64,000 nt of DNA, from contig NC_083697.1 of NCBI RefSeq assembly GCF_033118175.1, positions 25,456,001 to 25,520,000 on the forward strand, written 5' to 3'. Positions 34,953-45,492 of this stretch are shown here, piece after piece. Under the pieces are notes generated by a model that saw nothing but the letters and a program-made list of their open reading frames with translations, had not been told where the DNA came from and made no database searches. The first letter of the stretch is position 1; each line of letters opens with the position of its first letter. The translations under genes and the position numbers were made by a program. This DNA is from Dama dama (taxonomy: Eukaryota > Chordata > Mammalia > Artiodactyla > Cervidae).

Positions 34953-35094
34953 TTGTTGTTGCTTGTTGTTCAGTTGCTTAGGTGTGTCTGACTCTTTGCG
35001 ACCCCGTGGACGGCAGCACACCAGGCTTCCCTGTCCTTCACTTTCTCCCAGAGTTTGCTCAAACTCCTGTTTGAGTGGGTGACAGCATCCAACT
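34953..35094 (-). mobile_element. BovB 3' end fragment
   Basis: Antisense BovB tail: 'ttgttgttgcttgttgttcagttgcttagg', 'tgactctttgcgaccccgtggac', 'ccaggcttccctgtccttcactttctcccagagtttgc'. It ends at 'gcatccaac', where a displaced copy of upstream unique DNA begins. Confidence 0.9.
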
Positions 35095-35145
35095 ATTTTT
35101 CTTATCTATAATTTACAAAAATCTTGGATAATATCTATTACTCAT

Positions 35146-35205
35146 ATTCAGTTCAGTTCAGTCGCTCAGTCATATCTGACTCTTTGCAACCCCGTGAATC
35201 GCAAT
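35146..35205 (-). mobile_element. BovB extreme 3' end scrap
   Basis: About 60 bases of antisense BovB: 'ttcagttcagttcagtcgctcagtcatatctgactctttgcaaccccgtgaatcgca'. The tail keeps the repeated 'cagtt' unit. Confidence 0.88.
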
Positions 35206-35289
35206 GAATTCGGAAGCCAAATACATTTAATTTTGTCAATCTGTACTAGATACTGTAATGAGCTAAGAAAATGTTGCAAAGTTTGGAGG

Positions 35290-35635
35290 GCATATTTTTC
35301 AGTAGTAGGTTCAATGACATATAACAGAAAAATTTGAATAACAGCGATTTAAGGAGAAATTATTTCTCTCTCATGTGAAAGAAACACAGACAGAGCCAAA
35401 CTGGACTAACAAAATAACTTTTCAAAAGTATTCAGCCCCTTCCAGTTTCCCCTCTCCCATCCCTGGGGTGTGGTCTTTGACTCCAGCTTCAAGGAGGCTG
35501 CCTTGCTCTCTCAGCAGCAGAATGAGCACAGAATGAAAAAGGAATCTCTTCTCAAAGGGAACTTCCATGAGTCCTATACAACATCTCCATTTCCATTCAT
35601 CAGCCAGAATACCATAATCACCGACTCTGGTAGAT
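35290..35635 (-). mobile_element. Ancient ERVL/MaLR (MLT1-like) LTR
   Basis: Antisense pattern 'aataacagcgatttaaggagaaattatttctctctcatgtgaaagaaac...gccttgctctctcagcagca...ggaacttccatgagtcc', which I recognise as the same ancient LTR family as at 63335-63750. Strongly eroded; edges uncertain. Confidence 0.45.
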
Positions 35636-36230
35636 GGAATGGCTCCCCCAAAATGTCTACCCCCAATCCCTGCAATATGTGACTATGTTAAATGGCAAAT
35701 GGGACTTTGCCAATGTAATTAAGGTTACAGATCTTAAAATAGTGAGAGTATTCAGGTGGGGCCGACTTAATCATATGAGCCAGTAAAAAGTGAAGCACTT
35801 TCTCCAGCTGGAGGCAAAAGCAGGCCAGGGTATAAGGGGAAATCAGACATACCCAGCATGGTTCTAAACACAACACCTCTATTGGCCCTGAGATGCAGGG
35901 ACCCACACGCAATGACCAGTGAGAGGCCTCAAGGTGCAAAGAGCAGCCTAAAGCTGACAGCAGGCAAGGAAACAGGGTTCTGGTCCTACAAAACCAAGGA
36001 ATTAGATCCTGCCAACAACCTGAGTGAGTCTGGGTATGAATCCTTCCCCAGAGCCTTTCAAATGAGAACACAGTCACTGTGACACCTCGATTTTTGCTTT
36101 GTAAAATCTGGAGTAGAGTAACAAAGTTCAGACTTCCGAACGGCAGAACCAGGATATAACAAATTTGTGTTATTCTCAGCTACTACATTTGTGCCAATTT
36201 GTTACAACAGCCATAAAAACTAATATACCT
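35636..36230 (+). mobile_element. ERVL/MaLR-like solo LTR
   Basis: Sense LTR: 'agatggaatggctcccccaaaatgtctacccccaatccctgcaatatgtgactatgttaaatggcaaatgggactttgcc' at the front, 'agggttctggtcctac' in the middle, and the polyadenylation end 'atttgtgttattctcagctactacatttgtgccaatttgttacaacagccataaaaactaata'. No viral coding region follows, so it is a recombined solo LTR or fragment. Frames at 35688-36077 (minus) and 35858-36082 (plus) are chance frames over it. Confidence 0.7.
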
Positions 36231-38209
36231 GGTCACACCCAGCAGCAATAAAGGTTGGGAAATATGATCTTTCTTTTAACTATAGGGCAGTATGTGCCGC
36301 TGAAAACTCTGGGCCAGTTTGAAAAAGAATGGGGAGAATACATATTTGTTCAACAGCTAGTCTCTACCATAGAAGAAGGGCAGTTTGAATTAATGAACAA
36401 GGAGGAATAAAACAGACTTAGTATTTTAAGCATAAAATGGAATAGAAGCAAAAGTAAATAAAACTCTCAAAGAAGTTCGAAATTATTAGGGATCTTTCAA
36501 AATAGCAAACTCTTTACTTCTGATTTTGCCACTGACCGTGCTGTTCCTTTACAACTGAAATACAAGGTGATACTGATACAGTCAAAACTCTATCAATCCC
36601 TTATCTACAAAACTGGGAATTGGTCAGTTAAAAATTTTCTTAAAAGTCAGTTACATTGGGGAATCATAATTAAAATTACATACCTTAAAGATTTCTATTT
36701 TAACTTACAATACGTGTACCTTCATAAGCAAATGTTTTTATGTAGAGTCTAAGCCATTCTTTGAATGTATGGTAAATAATAGGTTTATTGCACTCGTTCT
36801 AAAATCTTCAGTTTGAGTTTCTTTAAAATAAAGCAAAAACAAACTTTCAATGCAATCTGAGCACATAATCTTTCTAAAGCTTGTTTAGAAACCTATCTCT
36901 TCCACAAGTAATTCATTACCATTACTTTTATCTACATACCCATATGTTTCTCAAAAAACAATTCAACTGTTTTCTACAACTTTTATTTTTGCACACGTTT
37001 TACCAGTGTGCATAATATCTATTAAAACACACTGTTCCAGCAATAAGTACTATTTGCATGTACAGATTTGGCTGTAGATGAATCAGAAAGAAGTGCGGGA
37101 GATATGCTAGACCGTACCTGGTGCTTAGACCTTCTCAGAGGAGTAGGCCTACGGCAGAATAATTGCAGAGACAATAGAGAGCAACTCAATTAGGTGGGTC
37201 AGTTAAAAAGAGAAGGATAAGAAGATTTAGTTTTTCACTATCCCTATGGAAAAGCAAAACAGTAAATTGTATTTGTACCTTTGGATTCAAATTCCAGCTT
37301 CATTGAGGGCTTTGAACTATATCTCTGCCAAGTAAGTAGAACCATTAAGCAGTTCTCACGCTCAAGAAACTGTTATGGCCTAAAAAAAAAAAAAAAATTC
37401 ACACCATTTCCCTCTTCCTTTGGAAAAAGCTCTTGTTCCTTTGTGAGCCCTAGAAGTCAAGTATAGTTTCTAGATAAGAGGTGTGGTGGAGGAGAACTCA
37501 GCAAGAAAGAAAGGTGCTTATTTGTCAAAATGGAGTTGGGTGGGACACAGGGAGACATGAAAAGGGGGAGGGAGCAGGGTGACACCCTATTCTATAAACA
37601 TTCTTATCTTCTGAAATGGCAACTTCAATGCAAATTTCTGAAGAGGGAAAATAAGCATTTTTTAGTAAAACAATTGAAAATTCACCCTCATAAACTAAAC
37701 TTTGTCTGCTTGAGAGTTTCCATTATGTCCTGACCTCCCAAAGCGATCTCCTGTTTAAAACAAGTTGTAATTTTCATTTGAGAATGATTGGTTTCCAGCA
37801 CCAAGCTTTATATTTCTTTCACTGAATTAGTTTAATAGCTTTAATTTCTAATTTAATTTATAAAAATCTTAATGGCAAAATTTCAACACTAAAAATTTTA
37901 AATAAAAAATTAACTATGACTTGTTTCATTCCAAGAAAACTATTTTTCTTTTAAACTTCTATACCAGGATTTTGTCTATACGCATACAGAGTTTTGATAT
38001 AACTGTAAACACAATGTATAGGTTTATTATATTATTCTTTTTACATTTGACATTTTGTTCCATGTTTGTTAAATAGTTTTTACAATTATCATCTCAGGAA
38101 TTTCTTTCCAAACTAACATATGCTTCATGATAGGAATGAAATTCTCTGTATCATAACCTTGACCATCTTATTAGAACATGCAGATAATTGTTCATTAGCT
38201 ATACACTGA
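36231..38209. other. Unique DNA with A-run
   Basis: Two kilobases of single-copy sequence; an A-run lies at about 37382-37397. No exon, RNA gene or repeat family is recognised. Confidence 0.5.
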
Positions 38210-38445
38210 TACTAATAGCATGGTTTAAAGTTAGGGCTTTGAAATCAGGCATGTTTTGCTTTGAATCTGGGCTCTGTCCCGTAGAAGTTATGTGACTTTG
38301 GCTACCTGAAGTTGCCATTTATAATTTTGGGGAAAAATAGTATTTAAGTCATAGAAAATTGCAAAGATTGAGTAAAATAATGTATATAAATCACTTGACC
38401 ACAATAGCTGATGCATAGTATTTAACAAATGATAGTTATTGTGAG
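38210..38445 (+). repeat. MIR SINE
   Basis: Nearly full-length sense MIR: 'tagcatggtttaaagttagggctttgaaatcagg', 'tgaatctgggctctgtcc', 'agttatgtgactttggc', 'gattgagtaaaataatgtat', 'aatagctgatgcatagtatttaac'. Confidence 0.88.
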
Positions 38446-38495
38446 ATAATTAATATCTGTTCTGTTTAAACACTATATATATATTTCTCACCTTT

Positions 38496-38516
38496 GGGGC
38501 TTCTCAGGTGGCTCAG
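38496..38516 (+). mobile_element. Bov-tA SINE head, separated part
   Basis: The 5' head of a Bov-tA ('ggggcttctcaggtggctcag'-type). The rest of the same SINE resumes at 39613, beyond an inserted BovB. The last 11 bases (aggtggctcag) are the left target duplication. Confidence 0.92.
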
Positions 38517-39612
38517 TTCAGTTCAGTTTAGTTCAATCGCTCAGTCGTGTCCGACTCTTTGCGACCCCATGAATTGCAGCACGCCAGGCCTCCCTGTCCA
38601 TCACCAACTCCCGGAGTTTACTCAAACTCATGTCCATCAAGTCGGTGATACCATCCAGCCATCTCATCCTCTGTCGACTCCTTCTCCTCCTGCCACCAAT
38701 CCCTCCCAGCATCAGGGACTTTTCCAATGAGTCAACTCTTCGCATGAGGTGGCCAAAGTACTGGAGTTTCAGCTTCAGCATCAGTCCTTCCAATGAACAC
38801 CCAGGACTGATCTCCTTTAGGATGGACTGGTTAGATCTCCTTGCAGTCCAAGGGACTCTCAAGAGTCTTCTCCAACACCACAGTTCAAAAGCATCAATTT
38901 TTCGGCACTCAGCTTTATTCATAGTCCAACTCTCACATCCATACATGACCACTGGAAAAACCATAGCCTTGACTAGATGAAACTTGGTTGGCAAAGTAAT
39001 GTCTCTGCTTTTTAATATGCTATATAGGTTGGTCATAACTTTCCTTCCAAGGAGTAAGCATCCTTTAATTTCATGGCTGCAATCACCATCTGCAGTGATT
39101 TTGGAGCCCCCCAAAATAAAGTCTGACACTGTTTCTACTGTTTCCCTATCTATTTCCCATGAAGTGATGGGACCAGATACCATGATCTTAGTTTTCTGAA
39201 TGTTGAGCTTTAAGCCAACTTTTTCACTCTCTCACTTTCATCAAGAGGCTCTTTAGTTCTTCTTTACTTTCTGCCATAAGGGTGGTGTCATCTGCATATC
39301 TAAGGTTATTGATACTTCTCCCGGCAATCTTGATTCCAGCTTGTGTTTCTTCCAGCCCAGCATTTCTCATGATGTACTCTGCATATAAGTTAAATAAGCA
39401 GGGTGACAACATACAGCCTTGATGTACTCCTTTTCCTATTTGGAGCCAGTCTGTTGTTCCATGTCCAGTTCTAACTGTTGCTTCCTGACCTGCATACGGG
39501 TTTCTCAAGAGGTGGGTCAGGTGATCTGGTATTCCCATCTCTTTCAGAATTTTCCACAGTTTATTGTGATCCACACAGTCAAAGGCTTTGGCATAGTCAA
39601 TAAAACAGAAAT
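38517..39612 (-). mobile_element. BovB inserted into a Bov-tA SINE
   Basis: Antisense BovB of about 1.1 kb, tail 'ttcagttcagtttagttcaatcgctcag' on the left and 5' truncation at 39612 just before motif A. An exact 11-base target duplication (aggtggctcag at 38506-38516 and 39613-39623) fixes both ends. It is a young insertion: the host SINE family is itself ruminant-specific, and the coding region is nearly open. Confidence 0.96.
38533..39607 (-). pseudogene. BovB reverse transcriptase, one frameshift
   Basis: Two long minus-strand frames: 39224-39574 (116 codons: QGCMLSPCLF and the catalytic RYADD) and 38533-39183 (216 codons to the normal C-terminal VAKSRTRLSD). They join at 39184-39230, where this copy lacks five bases present in the sister copy at about 14665-14700. 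That shift, plus the missing endonuclease and N-terminal polymerase, makes it non-functional. Motif A (IDYAKAFD) lies at the very edge, 39574-39607. Confidence 0.93.
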
Positions 39613-39822
39613 AGGTGGCTCAGTGGTAAGCAATTCACCTGTCAATGCAGGAGATGCAAAAGACATGGGTTCCATTCTTGGCTTGGGAAGATCCCCTGGA
39701 GAAGGAAATGGCAACCCACTTCAGCATGCATGCCTGGAAAATTCCGTGGACAGAGGAGCCTGGTGGGCTACAATACCATGGAGTTATGAAGAGTCGGACA
39801 CAATTGAGCATGCACGCAAACA
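39613..39822 (+). mobile_element. Bov-tA SINE, remainder after BovB
   Basis: Continuation of the SINE begun at 38496: 'aggtggctcagtggtaagcaattcacctg', 'gggaagatcccctggagaagg', 'caacccacttcagcatgcatgcctgg', 'gagtcggacacaattgagcatgc'. Confidence 0.94.
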
Positions 39823-41399
39823 CTTCCCACATTTATAATACTTCCTAACTTAAAAATAACAACTGAGAGAGGAAGACCTACATTAAACCCTACCCTCCTC
39901 ATAATCTATTCCTTACCACATTAGCCCTTGATGTTGTACACCTGCTGCTACCCTACTCACTGGCTCAGCACCTGCTATTTTGTGTTACTGTTTATTTTCA
40001 TCAGAACAAGCCGTATCTCTTCAAATAAACTGTAAGCTATCCAAGGCCAGGATAATATTGTGTCTCTTTGTGGCTCAACAAGAAGATGTCATCACTTCCA
40101 GTCTGCTCCATCTCCAAGGCAGTGTCTTTGTCCAATATTTCCACATTGCCCTGGGTACTGGCTTTGCTTCCAATTTGGCTCATTTCCTTACATTTTCTAA
40201 CTGGATTTTATAGTTTTGACTCCTTTTCCTTGGCCTAGCTTTACACATCTTCTAAATTAATGTTATGGACATTTGGATTTAAAAAGAAGAGATGGTGGAA
40301 ATGGAGCTTTGGAAGAGAAATAGAGTATTTCAAGCACTAAATGGATAAGTAAATTTAAAACATTTGTTTAAACTTGTTTTCCATTGTATTTATTTACTGT
40401 TACAAATCCTTTACTGAAGGAGTCTTAAACACAAGTGTATTTGAAACAAGAGGTTATTTTAAACATATGTGCAGGCATTGTCCAAAAGTATGCAGTAAGC
40501 CCTAGCCCCAGAATCAGCCAATTTCACTAAGTTTGGCAGGTTTCAAAACTGATCTTTATGACAGGGCCCAGTGGAATCACAAACTTCGTTGTATTAGACA
40601 GGTTGATCTCTCAAGTTACACACAAGCCAAACTCCACTGACACAAAGATTGAAAGACAGCCATTTTGATGACCACAGGAAAGTCAAACGAAATTCAGGCA
40701 GAATAGCTCCACTGTACATTCATATCTGAGAGAGACCTGAAAATATCATCAGCCATGTGTCAAACTTAATGCTGGCAAGGATTTCACTTGATTCTGCTGT
40801 TGCCAAATCAAAAGTTATTACTCTTTAACTTGCTGGGTCCTCAACATACGACAGCTTATAACAGGAAAATATCTAGCTGACCACTATTCAGGCACTAGAG
40901 GCATAGAATATAAAATCACATGTGTTGAGCAGGGATCGTGTGAAATCTCAGCATCATCTAACCCTAATTACACTTGTGAGTTATAGATGGTTTCTAAACT
41001 GATGAAAGCTTTATTTGTGGTATTCAGAGTTTTCTTAGGACAAAAATAATATCTGATTAAAATTGAATTTGTAAAACTCAACCTCATAAACTTATGCTAC
41101 GGTAAACCACAGACCAAAGACATTCCCTGAAATAAAGTCTCCCCCTGGTTTGCAGGGCAGAGCATAGGAGATACCCAATCAGAGCATTGTGAGGGACGGA
41201 CACAGCATGCTAGCTATACAATACCCATAACTTCCACTGTTAGTGTCTGTATTAGTAAAAGTCTGATCCATGGATGAGAACAATTATAAACAAAGGAAAG
41301 GCCAATCACAAGAGAGAAATAAAAGATTATTTCTAAAAACAGGAGGAAATTTCATGAGCCCCTTCATGAGCCAGAATTAAGTTGTTTGAAGTAGCATCC
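39823..41399. other. Unique DNA
   Basis: No gene identified. The block 39990-40220 has a mild L2-like look ('aataaactgtaagctatccaaggccagg') but I cannot confirm it. The 77-codon frame at 39980-40213 has no recognised domain. Confidence 0.45.
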
Positions 41400-42330
41400 A
41401 CTTGGAATTCCCTTTTCCCCATCTCGCCCTGCTAAGCCACTACCTTTGCTTCCGACATACTCTCGTCACCTCTTCGTAAATCCTTGCCTGGTGATACCGT
41501 CTCATGGCTCATCCATTAGAGCCAGACTATCACAGCCTCCCGAGCGAGGTGTCTCTCCCCTGTTAAATTCCCGGCTTCCTGGGGGCAGAGAAATCGTCTG
41601 TGATCTTTGGATGCCCCTACCTGGCGCCTAGCATGATGCCTCCTAAGTGGCAGGGACAGAATTGGAGCTGACGCCTATCTGTGTGGGGCGCTCCTGCGCA
41701 CCGACCAGCAGATGGCAGCAGCGCTGCCTTCAGCAGAGACCGTGGGGATCTCAGCATTCTGACCTCCGCTCCTCAATGAAAGCACAGCTGCATTTTCTTG
41801 TTTCTCTTGCACCCATGGCTGGGCCATCCCCTCATGAACGTTAATTCACAGCACTGTGCACGACGACAATGTGTGAGTCCCGGATTTGCAACTCTCTGTG
41901 TAATTACCTGAAAAATGGAGGTGGAAATTGTGAAATTTAATAATCCCCATTCCTCCTCCTCCCCTAACACACACACTTTGAAACACATGGGATAATTGCT
42001 ATTAACAGAATAGATCACACATATGTGACGAGTTAAGTGTGTTGGTGTAGCAGGCGGATCTGTCGGCCATTCCTCTTGTTTCCAGCTGGGGAGACTTTAG
42101 CTATAATTGCAGAAACCAGTTAGCCTTGCGTTCCACCCCGACTTATCCCTCCTTAAGGGAGGAGAATTAATTGGTCTAATTGGCGGATGGGGGGAGAAGT
42201 CACTGAACAAGTTTATTCAGGCTTTTCCTTGTTTTCTGTCTTTCTGGAGTCCTTTATGCAAGGACCCTGCCTTCCCTGTCTGCTCCATATCATGTGGTAA
42301 AACATCCTGACCCATGAGGGAGGTCTGTGT
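41400..42330. promoter_or_regulatory. Candidate regulatory island (non-coding)
   Basis: This 0.9 kb stands out from its AT-rich surroundings: it is richer in G and C, keeps several CpGs (41500-41760 and 41840-41890), and lacks Bov-tA or BovB insertions. It holds a CTCF-like motif at 41705-41718, several homeodomain-like TAATTA/TAATTG words (for example 'gtgtaattacctg' near 41900 and 'gaattaattggtctaattgg' near 42165), and a purine/pyrimidine-mixed single-copy body. Part of 41400-41650 may be an old L2 3' end ('ctacctggcgcctagcatgatgcc'). I infer a possible enhancer or boundary; nothing in the sequence proves activity. Confidence 0.35.
41705..41718 (+). promoter_or_regulatory. CTCF-type binding motif
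   Basis: The bases ccagcagatggcag fit the degenerate CTCF core CCASYAGRKGGCRS at all 14 positions. It is in single-copy sequence, not within one of the SINEs, which makes it more likely to be an old site. Occupancy is unknown. Confidence 0.5.
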
Positions 42331-42390
42331 TATCAAGCATTGCTTATGTCAGATGAGTATGTCTAACAGTGGGGCAGTGTTAGGAAGGAT

Positions 42391-42611
42391 GGGGCTTCCC
42401 AGGTGGCTCAGTGGGAAAGAATCTGCCTGCCAACGCAGGAGACACAGGAGACTTGGGTTCGACCCCTGGGTCTTGAAGATCCCCTGGAGGAGGAAATGGC
42501 AACCCATTCCAGTATTCTTGCCTGGGAAATCTCATAGACAGAGGAGCCTAGCATGCCATAGGGGTCGCCGAAGGTTCAGACCTGATTGAGTGACTGGAGC
42601 CTGCATGCACC
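42391..42611 (+). mobile_element. Bov-tA SINE with target duplication
   Basis: Sense Bov-tA from 'ggggcttcccaggtggctcagtggg' to 'ctgattgagtgactggagcctgcatgc'. Flanked by ttaggaaggat (42380-42390) and ttagaaaggat (42612-42622), an 11-base duplication with one mismatch. Confidence 0.95.
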
Positions 42612-42749
42612 TTAGAAAGGATACTGTGGCTGCGAATCAAAGTGCTTTCTTCAGACCAAATTTTGATTAGTAATGAAGCTGGCATTTTTGATCTACACCT
42701 GTCTGACACTTTAGTCTACCCTCATAAAGCAGAAGAGAGTATTTTATTT

Positions 42750-42882
42750 TGTTGTTCCGTCACTCATTCATGTCTGACTCTTTATGACTCCATGGACTGC
42801 AGCATGCCAGACTTTCCTGGAGAAGGGAATGGCAAACCACTTCAGCATTCTTGCCTTGAGAACCCCATGAACAGTAGGAAAA
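42750..42882 (-). mobile_element. BovB insertion with inverted 5' part (twin-primed)
   Basis: The left half (42750-42817) is antisense BovB 3' tail ('ttgttccgtcactcattcatgtctgac', 'catggactgcagcatgcc'). The right half (42818-42882) is sense sequence from near the BovB 5' region ('ggagaagggaatggcaaaccacttcagcattcttgccttgag', 'accccatgaacag'). A 12-base direct repeat agtattttattt (42738-42749 and 42883-42894) encloses both halves, so they arrived together in one event. Confidence 0.82.
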
Positions 42883-43654
42883 AGTATTTTATTTGGGGCC
42901 CCCCAAAACCTCAGCCTTACTTTTTAAAGCTTAATCAAAATTAGAAATTTACCCTCACTTTTTTAGACCTAAATATTTCTCTTATTTTACAGCTAACATT
43001 TAAATTAATGTTCTTTAAGATTTCTTTCAATAATTAGTTGCCTCATCAAATGCTGAAATTAAGTAATATTTTTTAAAAAATAAGCCCTCAAAAAAAAAAA
43101 GCCCTCAAAGACTATTCTTTTTTTACTACGAATAATTGGCAGCAAAATCAGTGGACATAAGCAACTAGTCTTTGCAACAAAGTAGTTTTATGTGGACCTG
43201 ACATCTCATCACCCTCCTCTACCCTCCCCCAGCTGGGGAAATTTTTATTCCTTCTGCCATACTTTAAACATTTGGTTAACCAATTGGAACAAAGCATGCT
43301 CATTTACCTAACTGAATAAAATGCTCAAAAGCATTTTGCTTTCTTGACTAGCCAAGTCTTATAGCTTTGTATATGCTCTATTTCTTAATGAGGACTTGAG
43401 CAACTAATTATTTCAAGGCCTTAGAGTAGTCTTCAAAATTCTCAAAATAAACCTTGATGTTTTTAGTTGCTAATCAGCTACAGCTGAAGGGAAAGTTCAG
43501 AAGTGCTAATGAGATGGGCTAATGATGTATACATGTTTATTTTAAAACCCAAAATGCTCCCTTTTTATCCTAAAATTAGCATAATCATTAACCAATCTGA
43601 AATCAAGACTCAAACAGCAACATTTGTAGCTTCATCACTCCTCTCTCAAAAGCT

Positions 43655-43838
43655 CTTCAGTTCAGTTCAGTTCAGTTCAGTCGCTCAGTCGTGTCAGTCG
43701 TGTCCGACTCTTTGCGACCCCATGAATCGCAGCACGCCAGGCCTCCCTGTCCATCACCAACTCCCGGAGTTTACTCAAACTCACGTCCATCAAGTCGGTG
43801 ATGCGATCCAGCCACCTCATCCTCTGTTGTCCCCCTTA
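43655..43838 (-). mobile_element. BovB 3' fragment with expanded tail
   Basis: Antisense BovB whose tail holds several perfect 'ttcag' units (43655-43680), followed by a local duplication of 'cagtcgtgtc' and then the normal 'cgactctttgcgaccccatgaatcgcagcacgccaggcc' to 'gccacctcatcctctg'. Only about 180 bases long. Confidence 0.93.
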
Positions 43839-44084
43839 GAGTAGGGAATTTTTATGAACTCTAAATAGAAATGCCAAGTTTACACTGTTTCCTCCTATGT
43901 CAGTCGTCTTCCTTTCACCCTGGTTCTTCTTTTCAATTTTGAGAATCTTATATGCATAGAATGGAATTAACAAAAATCTATCCGTTTGTGTCATATTCTC
44001 ATCATTGGTATTCGTGATATGCTTGTATTTAGTTAGTTATTCTATTAATAATTTTAATAATAGGATAACTACCCATAATCCTAC

Positions 44085-45265
44085 CACTCACAACAAACAA
44101 AGATCCCTGTCCTTAAAGATATATTCAAAGATTATATTCTAAGTGAGAGCAAAGAAACCAAACAAAAATTTAATTTCTAAGTAAATACACTCAAACATAA
44201 ATACCATGGAACACACACACACACAATACAAAGCAGAGGAGGATAGGCAGATAGGAAATGCCAAAGATGGGAGACATACTAAATAAGGTGGTCATGGTAG
44301 GCTTCATTTAGAAGGTGAAATTTAGTCAAAAACTCAAAGGAGACAAAAGTGTTGTCGATTCAGCTATCTGGAGAAAGAATGTTCCAGGTAAAAGGAATAT
44401 CCAAGTGAAAGATCTCAAGACAGGAGAGCTCCTAGCATAAGTGAGGAGTAGCAAAGAACCTGCTGTGATTGTCAGAGACTGAACAAGGGAGTAGGAGCCG
44501 TCAGAGAAGAAACGGAAGGTCTTAGCCTTGTAGCCATCGTATGGACTGTAGTTTTCACTCTGAGTACACACGGGAGCTATGTCAGGATTTAAAGGAGAAA
44601 GTATCACCTACCGCTGTATGATCCAAGTTTTAAGAAGCTCACACTTGGTTTATTTGTTGACAGTAGACTCTGAGAAGATGAGGATAGTAGAAAAACTGAT
44701 TTAGAGATTCTAGTGACTCAGTGGAAGGGATGAGAAATGGGAGGATTCTGAGTATATTTTGAAGTTAGAGCTAATAAGATTTCTTAAAAGATTAGACACG
44801 GGGTGTGAAAGAATAAAAGTAGTCAAAGATGGCTTTCTAGTTGTCGTAAACAACAGCAGGGATAGAGTGGCCAGAGCTGAGATTAGTGAAGCAGGATTGT
44901 AGATGGGTAAGGAAATCAGGAGTTCACTTTTGGACACGTTGAGTTTGAGTGGTACTCACATTTAGTGGAAATATCCATGGATATGTGAATGTTAAGTCTG
45001 GAACATTCTGGAAGTTAAGTCTGGAAGACAAATGGTCCTAGAGGTGTGAATATGAGAGTAATTACCATAGAGATGTTTTTAAGGCTATGAGTGTAGACAA
45101 AGAGGTGGAAGAAAAGAGAAAAAGTCTAATATTCCAAATTAAGAAATCAGGAAGAAGAGGATCCAGACAAGGAGACCGAAAAGGAATAACCAGAAAGGAT
45201 GGGAAGAAGCTAAGAGAAAACGGCATTCTGGAAACTAAGTGAAGAACATTTATTAAGAAAGTGAA
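44085..45265 (-). mobile_element. L2 LINE, antisense, segment 1
   Basis: Long antisense L2. It runs from near the 3' UTR ('gatccctgtcctt', 'aaagcagaggaggatag', 'gtaggcttcatttagaaggtgaaattt', 'caaagaacctgctgtgattg') back into reverse-transcriptase sequence ('gaaatcaggagttcacttttggacacgttgagtttgag', 'catggatatgtgaatg', 'aagaagaggatccagacaaggagaccgaaaaggaataaccagaaagg'). No open frame. A short (AC)n is at 44214-44225. A Bov-tA splits it. Confidence 0.72.
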
Positions 45266-45492
45266 TGTGTGCTCAGTTGCTGAGTTGCTCATTCGCTCAT
45301 TCACATTTGGCTCTTTGCAACCCCATGGACTGTAGCCCACCAAGCTCCTTTGTCTGTGGGATTGTCCAGGCAAGCATACTGGAGTGGGTTGCCATTTTCT
45401 TCTCTAGGGGATCTTCCTGACCCAGGGATCGAACATGTGTCTCCTGTGTCTCCTGCATTGCAGGTGGATTCTTTTATCACTGAGCCACCAGG
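45266..45492 (-). mobile_element. Bov-tA SINE inside L2
   Basis: Antisense Bov-tA; the 3' region has a slightly expanded start ('gctcagttgctgagttgctcattcgctcattc') and the box-B side has a 9-base repeat (tgtgtctcc / tgtgtctcc near 45432-45450). Head at the right edge: 'cctggtggctcagtg' on the minus strand. Confidence 0.93.

Noticed and set aside
35688..36082. Overlapping 129-codon minus and 74-codon plus frames
   Set aside because: They lie wholly inside a recognisable LTR, show no domain, and use opposite strands of the same repeat; chance frames.
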